Source: DATGQT01 sp035304085 (lineage in GTDB: Bacteria; Bacteroidota; Rhodothermia; Rhodothermales; Rubricoccaceae). Taken from it: DNA of 19,963 bases. Position numbers and translations under genes: made by a program. The notes under the pieces were generated by a model. That model did not search any database and had not been told where the DNA came from. It was given only the letters and a program-made list of their open reading frames with translations. The DNA is taken from positions 1 through 19,963 of the forward strand of contig DATGQT010000011.1 of NCBI GenBank assembly GCA_035304085.1, read 5' to 3'. Shown in pieces: positions 6,510-13,984 of this stretch (position 1 is its first letter; every line of letters starts with the position of its first letter).

Positions 6510-7872
6510 AGACCTCCACCACCGTCACCTCAGGCGTCACCTTCGCCTTCGGGATGAGCGCGGGCCAGTAGGCGATGACCTCGCTCGGCTTGGGACGGCC
6601 GCCGGCGAAACCGGTCACGGCGCTCGGGCCGGTGAGGATGAGCGGGGCGATCTCGCGGCCGAACTGCTCGACGGCCGCGTGGTCCTGACCGCGCACGGCG
6701 ACGCGGAGCATGACCTCGTCGAGCTCCGCCTCGCGGCCCATCTCGTCGTCCCGCTCCGAGAGCGCGTTGAGGCCGATGAGCTCGGCGCGGAACTCGTCGA
6801 AGGACAGGCCGAGGTTGTCGAGGCGCTCTTTCAGGATGCGCGCGGCGGCGCGCGCCTTCTTCGCGGCGTCGGGCCAGCCGTAGACGAGGGTGGACGTGGC
6901 CTTCCAGCCGTCGGCGTAGGCGGCGGAGACCTTGAGGAATTCGGTCGCCGGCCGCCCCGCGACGCCGTGGACGCGCACGCGGTCGGCGGCCTCCTGCTCC
7001 AGCCGGATCGTCGTGAAGTCGGCCACGCAGTCGGGCGTGATGTAGTCGCGGGGGTCGCCGATCTCGTAGAGGAGCTGCTCGGCGACGGTGGCCGTCGAGA
7101 CGAGGCCGCCGGTGCCGGCGTGCTTGGTGACGGTGAAGGTGCCATCGGGCCGGGCCTCGACGATGGGGAAGCCGATCTCGGCCATGTTCGGGACGGTCTC
7201 CCAGTCGGTGAAGTTGCCGCCGGAGGACTGCGCGCCGCACTCGAGGATGTGGCCGGCGACGGTGCCGGCGGCCATCCGGTCCCAGTCGTCCTCGGCCCAG
7301 CCGAACTCGTGGATCATCGGGGCGAGGGTGAGGCCGGTGTCGGTCGTCCGCCCGGTGACGACGACATCGGCGCCTCGCTTGAGCGCCTCGACGATGGGGC
7401 CGGCGCCGAGGTAGGCGTTCGCGCTCACGACGCGGTCGCGCACGGTGGACAGCGGCGCGCCCGTCTCCATGTGCTTCAACCCGACGCCCTCGGCCAGCAG
7501 ATCGTCGAGCCGGTCCATGAGGTCGTCGCCGGTGACGACGGCGACCTTGAGGCCGGTGACGCCGCGCTGGCGGGCGTTCTCGACGATGGCCTCGGCGCAG
7601 GCCGTCGGGTTGACGCCGCCGGCGTTCGAGATCACCTTGAACCCCTTCTCCCGGATGTCCGGCAGCAGCTCCGTGACGACCTCGACGAAGTCGCGGGCGT
7701 AGCCGGCGCGGGGGTCGCGGAGGCGCTGCTTCTGGAGGATGGACATGGTGACCTCGGCGAGGTAGTCCATCACGAGGTAGTCGATGGGCCCCTTGCGGGC
7801 CTGGTCGAGGGGGGCGCGCTGGAGGTCGCCCCAGAAGCCCTGGCCGGAGGCGATGCGGATGGTGTCTTTCAC
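6508..7872 (-). CDS. Acyclic terpene utilization AtuA family protein (DUF1446)
   Basis: Protein of 454 residues from GTG at 7872. The start RIASGQGFWGD (6-16), then DYLVMDYLAEVTM (31-43), ISNAGGVNPTACAEAI (81-96) and ECGAQSSGGNFTDW further on, are the conserved blocks of the DUF1446/AtuA family. In Pseudomonas, AtuA is needed for growth on citronellol and related acyclic terpenes, but its reaction is not established. Here no acyl-CoA carboxylase or other terpene genes are adjacent, so the physiological role is open. A TATCTTCG box lies 27 bases upstream of the GTG, which supports this start. The gene is divergent from the exported-protein/antiporter pair, and its stop codon falls at the end of repeat island D. 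Confidence 0.85.
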   Translation of the reverse strand: MKDTIRIASGQGFWGDLQRAPLDQARKGPIDYLVMDYLAEVTMSILQKQRLRDPRAGYARDFVEVVTELLPDIREKGFKVISNAGGVNPTACAEAIVENARQRGVTGLKVAVVTGDDLMDRLDDLLAEGVGLKHMETGAPLSTVRDRVVSANAYLGAGPIVEALKRGADVVVTGRTTDTGLTLAPMIHEFGWAEDDWDRMAAGTVAGHILECGAQSSGGNFTDWETVPNMAEIGFPIVEARPDGTFTVTKHAGTGGLVSTATVAEQLLYEIGDPRDYITPDCVADFTTIRLEQEAADRVRVHGVAGRPATEFLKVSAAYADGWKATSTLVYGWPDAAKKARAAARILKERLDNLGLSFDEFRAELIGLNALSERDDEMGREAELDEVMLRVAVRGQDHAAVEQFGREIAPLILTGPSAVTGFAGGRPKPSEVIAYWPALIPKAKVTPEVTVVEV

Positions 7873-7898
7873 GAGAACGGGCGTGACGGGAGAGGCCT

Positions 7899-7906
7899 CG
7901 AAGATA
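7899..7906 (-). promoter_or_regulatory. TAnnTT-type -7 box for the AtuA-family gene
   Basis: The minus strand reads TATCTTCG here, 27 bases ahead of the GTG at 7872. A similar box on the other strand at 7927-7934 faces the divergent gene, so about 90 bases between the two starts carry both promoters. No -33 TTTG is visible. Confidence 0.45.
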
Positions 7907-7926
7907 CGGGCTGGACAGCCCCATCT

Positions 7927-7934
7927 TATCTTGG
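7927..7934 (+). promoter_or_regulatory. TAnnTT-type -7 box for the small exported protein and antiporter
   Basis: The plus strand reads TATCTTGG, 26 bases before the ATG at 7960. It differs from the Bacteroidota TAnnTTTG consensus at only one fixed position. It is a good candidate for driving the two-gene unit 7960-10503. Confidence 0.5.
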
Positions 7935-7959
7935 CTCGCCCCTCCCCCCCGCCCCTCCG

Positions 7960-8388
7960 ATGCGCCCCGCCCTCCTCTACCTCGTCCTGGTGGGGCTCCC
8001 CCTGCTGGGCGTCCTCGGCATCCTCCGGGCCGGGAGCGGGCTGGCGGCACCGCCGTCGTTCGGCGGCGCGTGGGCGCTGGCGCCGGCGTCGTACCCCGAC
8101 GGCTGCACGCCGCCCGCGGAGCTCCGCGTCGCGCAGTCGGGGCGGCGGGCGGAGGTGGCGCTGGGGGCCGAGACAGAGGCGGCCGAGGTGGACGGGCGCC
8201 GGCTCCGCACGCGCGGGGCGGTGGCCGTGCGAGGCGGCGCCTGCCGGGGCTGGCACGTCGAGGCTGCGGGGGAGGGTGCGCCCGTGCCCGCGGCGCTCGT
8301 GGGGCGGCTGGTGCCGGAGGGGTGCGCGTGCGCGCCGGTGCCCTTCCGCGCCCGACGCGCGGGTGCCCCGGCGCCCGGCACTCACTGA
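7960..8388 (+). CDS. Small exported or membrane-anchored protein with four cysteines, unknown function
   Basis: I do not recognise this 142-residue protein. Residues 5-30 (LLYLVLVGLPLLGVLGILRAGSGLAA) form a signal peptide or anchor. The remainder begins SFGGAWALAPASYPDGCTPP and is rich in Ala, Gly and Arg. Cysteines lie at 49, 95, 122 and 124, enough for two disulphides or a small metal site in the periplasm. The stop is 12 bases before the ATG of the antiporter, and a promoter-like box precedes this gene, so the two are almost certainly cotranscribed. It could be an accessory protein of the antiporter, but that is inference from position only. ATG at 7960 is the only start that fits a signal peptide. 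Confidence 0.75.
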   Translation: MRPALLYLVLVGLPLLGVLGILRAGSGLAAPPSFGGAWALAPASYPDGCTPPAELRVAQSGRRAEVALGAETEAAEVDGRRLRTRGAVAVRGGACRGWHVEAAGEGAPVPAALVGRLVPEGCACAPVPFRARRAGAPAPGTH

Positions 8389-8400
8389 CCCGGGGGCGCC

Positions 8401-10503
8401 ATGCACCTGCTGCTCACGCTGCTCCTCCAGATCGCCGTCGTCCTCGTGGCGGCGCGGGCGCTGGGCGCGCTGTGCCGGCGGATCGGGCAGCCGCAGGTCG
8501 TCGGCGAGATGGCGGCGGGGATCGCGCTGGGGCCGTCGCTGCTGGGGTGGGCGGCGCCGGGCGTGAGCGCGCTGCTGTTCCCGGCGGAGAGCCTCATCGG
8601 GCTCAACGTCCTCAGCCAGATCGGCCTCGTGCTGTTCATGTTCCTGGTGGGGCTGGAGCTGGACCCGCGGCTGCTGCGGGGGCGCGGAGAGACCGCCCTC
8701 GTCACGAGCCACGCCAGCATCGTCGCGCCGTTCTTCCTCGGCTCGGCCCTCGCCCTCTACCTCTACCCCCGCCTCTCCGACGCCAGCGTGGGCTTCCCCG
8801 AGTTCGCCCTCTTCATGGGGGCGGCCATGAGCGTGACGGCGTTCCCCGTGCTCGCCCGCATCCTGACCGAGCGGAACCTGCTGCGGACGAAGGTGGGCGC
8901 GGTCACCATCGCGTGCGCGGCCGTGGACGACGTGACGGCGTGGTGCCTGCTCGCCGGCGTCGTCGCGCTCGTCCGGGCGGAGGGGGCCGGCAGCGTGCTC
9001 CTGACGCTCGGTGGCTCGGCCGTCTACGTCGCCGTGATGGTGCTCGCGGTGCGGCCGGTGCTTAGGAAGCTGGAGGCGTACTACGAGAGCCGCGGGCAGC
9101 TGACGCAGGACGCCTTCGCCGCCGTCCTCCTCGCCCTCCTCCTCTCGGCGTGGGCCACCGAGTACGTCGGCATCCACGCCCTCTTCGGGGCGTTCTTCCT
9201 CGGGACCACCATGCCGAAGGAGCGGGGGTTCGTGCGCGAGATCTCCGAGCGGCTGGAGTGGCTGACGGTCGTCTTCCTGCTGCCGCTGTTCTTCGCCTAC
9301 ACCGGCCTCCGCACCCAGGTCGGCCTGATCGACGAGCCGGCCCTCTGGCTCGACGCCCTCCTCGTGCTCGGGGTGGCCGTGGCCGGGAAGTCCGGCGGCT
9401 CGGCGCTGGCGGCGCGGGCGACGGGGCTCTCGTGGCGCGAGGCCGGCGCCCTCGGCGTGCTCATGAACACGCGGGGGCTGATGGAGCTCGTCATCCTCAC
9501 CATCGGGCTCGACCTCGGCGTCATCTCGCCGGCCCTCTTCGTGATGATGGTGCTGATGGCGCTGGCGACAACGGTGATGACGACGCCGCTCCTGGAGGCG
9601 GTCTACCCGACGCGCCTCATCCGCCGCGAGACGGTCGGCGAGGCAGACGAGGCGGCGTTCACGGTGCTCGTGCCCGTGGCGCTGCCGTCGTCGGGGCCGG
9701 CGCTGCTGCGCATGGCGAAGGCGCTCGCGCCGGAGGGGCGCCCCCGCCTCTACGCCCTCCACCTCCAGCGCCCCGACGGCGCCCGCCTCACCGGCGCCGA
9801 CCCCGCCGACGATGCCGACGACGCCCTCGGCGCCGAGGCGCTCGGCCCGCTCCTCGCCGCCGCCGAGGCCGAGGGCGTGCCCGTCCGCCCCCTCGCCTTC
9901 GTCAGCCGCGACGTCGGCGAGGACATCACGGCGACGGCGCACCTCAAGGGGGCCGACCTCGTGCTGATGGGGTGGCACAAGCCGATCCTGAGCCAGAGCG
10001 TCCTCGGCGGCGCCGTCTACGACGTCATGCGGCGGACGCGGGCCGACGTGGCCGTGCTGCTGGCGCGGCGGCCGGCACCGTGGCGCCGCATCCTCGTCCC
10101 CTACACCGGCGGCGCGCACGACCGCGCCGCCCTCCGCCTCGCCGAGCGGCTCGGCCGGCAGCCCGGGGCCACCGTCACCATCCTCCACGTCGTCCGACCG
10201 GCGCGGGGGCCGGACGAGCCCCGCCTCGGGCTCTCGGACGAGGCGCCCGAGGCGTTCGGCCCGGCGGTCCGCCTCAAGGTCGTCGAGCGGGAGGACGCCA
10301 TCGAGGCGGCGGTCGAGGAGGGGCGCGTCGGGTACGACCTCGTCGTCATCGGGGCCTCCGAGACGTGGGGGCTGGAGCCGGCGCTGTTCAGCACGCGGCA
10401 CGAGCGGCTGGCGCAGGCGTGCCCGGTGTCGCTGCTGATCGTCCGGGCCGACCCGTCGCGGGCGAGCACCCCCGTGGAGGCGGCTCACGCGGCAGCGGCG
10501 TAA
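8401..10503 (+). CDS. CPA2-family cation/proton antiporter with two C-terminal universal-stress domains
   Basis: Protein of 700 residues. Residues 1-405 are a Na+/H+ exchanger domain of the CPA2 (KefB/NapA) type, with about twelve helices. GEMAAGIALGPSLLG (35-49) is the conserved helix 2 motif, and the ion-binding acidic pair is Asp176-Asp177 in AAVDDVTAW. From about 419 two universal-stress-protein-like domains follow, about 419-575 and 578-695. The first has the strand DLVLMGWHKP; the second has DLVVIGASETWGLEPALF and ends CPVSLLIVR. Neither shows a clear G-x2-G-x9-G-S/T nucleotide motif. In this fusion the stress domains are thought to regulate transport. Whether Na+ or K+ is exchanged cannot be told. 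There is no TrkA-N domain of the Kef type. The gene lies 12 bases behind the small exported-protein gene. Confidence 0.92.
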   Translation: MHLLLTLLLQIAVVLVAARALGALCRRIGQPQVVGEMAAGIALGPSLLGWAAPGVSALLFPAESLIGLNVLSQIGLVLFMFLVGLELDPRLLRGRGETALVTSHASIVAPFFLGSALALYLYPRLSDASVGFPEFALFMGAAMSVTAFPVLARILTERNLLRTKVGAVTIACAAVDDVTAWCLLAGVVALVRAEGAGSVLLTLGGSAVYVAVMVLAVRPVLRKLEAYYESRGQLTQDAFAAVLLALLLSAWATEYVGIHALFGAFFLGTTMPKERGFVREISERLEWLTVVFLLPLFFAYTGLRTQVGLIDEPALWLDALLVLGVAVAGKSGGSALAARATGLSWREAGALGVLMNTRGLMELVILTIGLDLGVISPALFVMMVLMALATTVMTTPLLEAVYPTRLIRRETVGEADEAAFTVLVPVALPSSGPALLRMAKALAPEGRPRLYALHLQRPDGARLTGADPADDADDALGAEALGPLLAAAEAEGVPVRPLAFVSRDVGEDITATAHLKGADLVLMGWHKPILSQSVLGGAVYDVMRRTRADVAVLLARRPAPWRRILVPYTGGAHDRAALRLAERLGRQPGATVTILHVVRPARGPDEPRLGLSDEAPEAFGPAVRLKVVEREDAIEAAVEEGRVGYDLVVIGASETWGLEPALFSTRHERLAQACPVSLLIVRADPSRASTPVEAAHAAAA

Positions 10504-10520
10504 CGCGCAGCAGCCCGTCC

Positions 10521-10548
10521 CCGCAAATCCGCAATCCGAAATCCCCTC
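10521..10548. repeat. Heptamer-repeat island E between antiporter and acetate kinase genes
   Basis: Four units follow each other: CCGCAAA (10521-10527), TCCGCAA (10528-10534), TCCGAAA (10535-10541), TCCCCTC (10542-10548). Only a C/pyrimidine-type arm is present and no inverted partner is seen to its left. The last unit overlaps the TGA of acetate kinase (10547-10549). The complement of the unit resembles the TGCGGAA units of islands F and G. Confidence 0.6.
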
Positions 10549-11755
10549 ACACCCAGGGCGTCTGCCGGGCCGTCTGCGCGAGCCGGTGCGCCTCCTGCGC
10601 GATCACGAGCTCCTCGTTCGTCGGGATCACCCACGCCTGGATGGGGCTGCCGTCGGTCGTGATGCGGGCCTCCCGGCCGTCGGCCGCCGCGTTACGGTCG
10701 GGGTCGAGGACGAGGCCGAGGCCGTCGAGGCCGGCGCAGATCTGCGCGCGGATGGCCGCGGCGTACGTCCCGATCCCGGCCGTGAACACGACGGCGTCGC
10801 ACCCGCCGAGGACGGCCATGTAGCGGCCGACGTAGCTCTTCGCGCGGTAGCAGAACACGTCGATGGCCTGCCGGCAGCGGACGTCGCCGTCGGCCGCCTG
10901 TGCGAGGAGGTCGCGCATGTCGGCGGCGTAGCCGGAGAGGCCGAGGAGGCCGGAGTACCGGTTGAGGAGGGCGTGGACCTCGGCCAGCGTCATCTCCTCC
11001 TTCTCGACGAGCTCGAAGAGGAGCGAGGGGTCGAGGTCGCCCGAGCGCGTGCCCATCACGAGCCCCTCGAGGGGGGTCAGCCCCATCGAGGTGTCGACGC
11101 TCCTGCCGTCGCGGAGGGCGCAGGCGGAGCAGCCGTTGCCGAGGTGGAGCGTGACGACGCGGCTGCCGGCCATCGGCAGCCCGGAGACCTCGAAGAGCCG
11201 GCGGCTGACGTAGTAGTGGCTGGGGCCGTGGAAGCCGTAACGGCGGATGCGGTGGCGGCGGTAGAGCCGGTTGGGCAGCGCGTAGAGGTAGGCCTCGGGC
11301 GGGAGCGTCTGGTGGAACGCCGTGTCGAAGACGGCCACGTGGGGGACGTCAGGGAACGCGGCGCGGGCGGCCTCTATGCCCTTGAGGTTAGCCGGGTTGT
11401 GGAGCGGCGCGAGGTCGAACGCGTCGCGGATGGCGTCGAGGACCTCCTCGTCCACGAGGGCCGCCTCGGCGAAGCGCTCGCCGCCGTGGACGACGCGGTG
11501 GCCGACGGCCTCGACGCGGGCGTCCACCTCGGGGTGGGCGCGGAGCCGGTCGAGGAGGAACGCGAGAGCAGCGGCGTGGTCGGCAGCCTGGAGGCTGTGG
11601 CGCTCCGGCTTCTGGCCGGCCACGCCGAACGAGGCGAGCGCGGTGACGGCGCCGATGCGCTCGACCTGCCCCTCCGCGAGCGTCTCGCCTGCGGCGGCGT
11701 CGAGGAGGTCGAGCTTGAGCGACGACGAGCCGCAGTTGACGACGAGGACGTTCAC
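10547..11755 (-). CDS. ackA: Acetate kinase
   Basis: Protein of 402 residues, the normal length, interconverting acetate plus ATP and acetyl phosphate plus ADP. From GTG at 11755 it begins VNVLVVNCGSSSLKLDL with active-site Asn7. Further catalytic positions expected from the family are present: Arg87 (GHRVVHGG), Asp144 (FDTAFHQT), His176 (GFHGPSH), the phosphate-binding block HLGNGCSA (204-211), Arg237 (GTRSGDLDP) and Glu381 (TNEELVIA). One deviation: the usual GIGENS near the nucleotide pocket reads GIGTYA (327-332). No phosphotransacetylase gene is adjacent, so it stands alone. Heptamer islands E and F lie at its two ends, one at the stop codon and one five bases before the start. Confidence 0.93.
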   Translation of the reverse strand: MNVLVVNCGSSSLKLDLLDAAAGETLAEGQVERIGAVTALASFGVAGQKPERHSLQAADHAAALAFLLDRLRAHPEVDARVEAVGHRVVHGGERFAEAALVDEEVLDAIRDAFDLAPLHNPANLKGIEAARAAFPDVPHVAVFDTAFHQTLPPEAYLYALPNRLYRRHRIRRYGFHGPSHYYVSRRLFEVSGLPMAGSRVVTLHLGNGCSACALRDGRSVDTSMGLTPLEGLVMGTRSGDLDPSLLFELVEKEEMTLAEVHALLNRYSGLLGLSGYAADMRDLLAQAADGDVRCRQAIDVFCYRAKSYVGRYMAVLGGCDAVVFTAGIGTYAAAIRAQICAGLDGLGLVLDPDRNAAADGREARITTDGSPIQAWVIPTNEELVIAQEAHRLAQTARQTPWV

Positions 11756-11760
11756 GCGAG

Positions 11761-11788
11761 TGCGGAGTGCGGAATTGGGAATGCGGAG
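11761..11788. repeat. Heptamer-repeat island F upstream of acetate kinase
   Basis: Four units in exact register: TGCGGAG (11761-11767), TGCGGAA (11768-11774), TTGGGAA (11775-11781), TGCGGAG (11782-11788). The last three units match bases 16291-16311 of island G with a single mismatch over 21 bases, 4.5 kb away. No inverted arm is seen on its right. It begins five bases from the GTG start of acetate kinase, inside the expected 5' untranslated region. Confidence 0.75.
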
Positions 11789-11904
11789 CGAGGGGCGCCC
11801 AGCCCGGCCGGGACGACGCCCGCGCGGGAGAGGCCGTCGGCGAGGCAACGCCGGGCCGCGGGAGGCGCCGCGCCACGAACGCCTCCTCCAAAGTCGTCCC
11901 CCCG

Positions 11905-13803
11905 TCAATCGTTCCGCGGCGGGGGCGGCGGCGGCGGAGGCTGCGGCGGCAGGCTCTCGCGGGCCAGCCGCTCGGCCTCGCGCGCCAGCCGCTCGGCTTC
12001 CCGGACGGCCCGCTCCGCCGCGCTCTCGCGCGGCCGCCAGATCGTGATGCCCCACGCCTCGGGGTCGTTCGGCGGCGGCTGGTCCCAGGCGCCGTAGGCG
12101 TGGGTCCCGTCGGTCCGGTAGTGGGCCGTGTAGTCGCCGACGTCGAGGGGGACGGTGCCGTCGAAGAGGCGGTTCTTCTGGGAGCCGCCGGCCGGGCGCG
12201 TGTTCGCCCGCGTCATCTCCCAGGCGACGTTGCCGTCGGCGTCCTCGATCCAGCCGTAGTCGTAGGCCTCGCTCGGCACGATCTCGCCGATGGCGTAGAC
12301 CCGGATGTCGGTGGGCTCGCTGAGCGAGAACGCGGCCTCGCGCTCCTCGTCGTTGCCGACGCGGTTGAGGCGGACGAGCACCTCGCCGTCGCCGATGGGG
12401 GCGCCGGTGACGGGCTCCGGGCGGGTGACCCGCGTGAGGTCGAAGGCGGGGTCGAGCGCGAAGAGCGTGGCGCCCCAGCGGTCGGGGCGCGGCGGCGCGT
12501 CGTCGTTGAAGTCGGAGCAGTCGTGGGAGCCGTCGGAGACGTAGCGGAGGGTGTAGGTGCCGGGGGCGAGGGTGAGGATGACCTCGGCCTCGCGGTTCTT
12601 CGAGCCGCCCCCGGCGTGGCGGGTGTTCTCGTGGCTCATCACCCACACCTCCTCGGGCGAGCCGCCGCCGGCCCGCTCCCGCAGGAGGACGGCGTAGTCG
12701 TAGGCCGTCGAGCCGATGACCTCGCCGAGGGCGGCGAGGAGGGCGTGCGTGGTGTCGGGGAGGACGAAGGTGTCCTCGCGCTGCTCGTCCTCGCCGACGC
12801 ACGTGAACGAGGCGATGCGGGGCAGCCGGCCCCACGGGTCGAGCGCGACGACCTGCTCGGGCGTGTCGGTGGTGACGGTGAGGCCCCAGGCGGTGGGGAC
12901 GAAGGGCGGGTTGCCGAGCCAGTCGTCGTAGGCGTGCTCGTCGTCGGTGGAGTAGACGGCGCGGTAGAGGCCGGGGGTGAGGGCGAGCGTGGTGTCGGCG
13001 CGGCGGTTCATGATCGTGCCGCCGGCGGGCACGGTGTTCCGGGCCGTCATGGCCCAGACGGTGTCGGCGCCGACGAGGCGGAGCAGCGCGGCGCCGTCAC
13101 GGACGCGCCCGCCGCGGACCTCGCCCGTGGCGCGGAGGCGGACCGTCGCCGGGGCCGTCACCTCGAACACGTACTCCCGCGTCTCGTCGCTCTCTACGGG
13201 GCCCGTCGCCCAGACGACGCCGGGGCCGGAGGGCACGTCTTCTGCGGCCTCGCGCGCGTCCCCGTCGAGGAGGCGGGCGCGGTCGCGCTCGGCCTCGGAG
13301 GCGGCGGCGACGCGGAAGCGCCAGCGGTCGGCGTCGCCGTGCCAGGCGCGGCCCCCGCGCGTGAGGAGGTCCGAGAGGCGGCCGAGGAACCCGTCGCCGC
13401 CGTCCTCGGCGGGGCGTGTGAGGGGGTCGCCGTAGGCGGCGAAGTAGGCGTCGTAGACGCCGGGGGCGAAGGCGAGGGTGTCGACGGCGGTGGCGAGCGT
13501 GCCGCGCCCGCGCTCGACCCGCTTCGGGTCCATCCGCCAGACGACCGCGCCGCTGTCGCGGCGGACGATCCACGCCGTCGCGCCGAGCGTGGTGTCGGAC
13601 TCGAACGAGCCGACGGCCTCGATGGCGAGGCGGGTGGGCGCCGTGACCTCGAACGCCGCACGGCGCATCTCCTCCGGGTCGAGGTCGTCCCCGAAGGCGA
13701 CGACCGTACCGGGCTCGGCGTCGCCCGAGGCGAGGCGGACCACGGCGAAGAGGGCGACGCCGACGAGGACGAGGAGGAGGAAGCGCGAGAAGAAGCGGCG
13801 CAC
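11905..13803 (-). CDS. Membrane-anchored protein with four internal repeats and a coiled-coil/proline tail, unknown function
   Basis: I do not recognise this family. From GTG at 13803 the protein has 632 residues. Residues 5-25 (FSRFLLLVLVGVALFAVVRLA) are a signal anchor and the rest should be periplasmic. A unit of about 100-110 residues occurs four times (about 46-166, 208-312, 342-450, 487-590). Each unit has 'F.v..pt.....A.GE', then 'W.M...NT..AGG...NR', 'l.pG.Y...Y.tDg.H' and 'PP..P..WG.T'. The first copy is the most diverged and lacks the NT..AGG block. The repeats resemble beta-sandwich domains such as PPC domains, but that is a guess. The end, AAERAVREAERLAREAERLARES (595-617), is a heptad coiled coil, followed by a run of eight prolines. 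The gene is divergent from the phosphatase operon, across 181 bases. Confidence 0.75.
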   Translation of the reverse strand: MRRFFSRFLLLVLVGVALFAVVRLASGDAEPGTVVAFGDDLDPEEMRRAAFEVTAPTRLAIEAVGSFESDTTLGATAWIVRRDSGAVVWRMDPKRVERGRGTLATAVDTLAFAPGVYDAYFAAYGDPLTRPAEDGGDGFLGRLSDLLTRGGRAWHGDADRWRFRVAAASEAERDRARLLDGDAREAAEDVPSGPGVVWATGPVESDETREYVFEVTAPATVRLRATGEVRGGRVRDGAALLRLVGADTVWAMTARNTVPAGGTIMNRRADTTLALTPGLYRAVYSTDDEHAYDDWLGNPPFVPTAWGLTVTTDTPEQVVALDPWGRLPRIASFTCVGEDEQREDTFVLPDTTHALLAALGEVIGSTAYDYAVLLRERAGGGSPEEVWVMSHENTRHAGGGSKNREAEVILTLAPGTYTLRYVSDGSHDCSDFNDDAPPRPDRWGATLFALDPAFDLTRVTRPEPVTGAPIGDGEVLVRLNRVGNDEEREAAFSLSEPTDIRVYAIGEIVPSEAYDYGWIEDADGNVAWEMTRANTRPAGGSQKNRLFDGTVPLDVGDYTAHYRTDGTHAYGAWDQPPPNDPEAWGITIWRPRESAAERAVREAERLAREAERLARESLPPQPPPPPPPPRND

Positions 13804-13928
13804 GGGCGGTGGTGGGGTGGTCGGGGCCGCTCTACGGCGGCGGGGGGGCGAGGTTGCCGCGGGGAGCGTATAAGGGCGCGAGCGGGCGCGCCTGCGTTCT
13901 CGCACGCCTGCCCGCGTACCTCCCCCAG

Positions 13929-13936
13929 TATATTGA
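13929..13936 (+). promoter_or_regulatory. TAnnTT-type -7 box for the phosphatase operon
   Basis: The sequence reads TATATTGA, matching TAnnTT plus the final G region of the Bacteroidota -7 element. It lies 48 bases before the ATG at 13985 in the 181-base divergent space. On the minus strand a weaker TATACGCT (13865-13872) could serve the divergent repeat protein. No -33 element is clear for either. Confidence 0.4.
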
Positions 13937-13984
13937 CGACCGGCCGGCGGCGCGCGGCGCAACCCTGCCCGCCGCCGGGCCGAT

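Noticed and set aside
7873..10488. N-terminal extension of the AtuA-family frame to 10488 on the minus strand
   Set aside because: The extension is antisense to the antiporter and exported-protein genes. Family homology begins only at the GTG at 7872, behind a promoter-like box.
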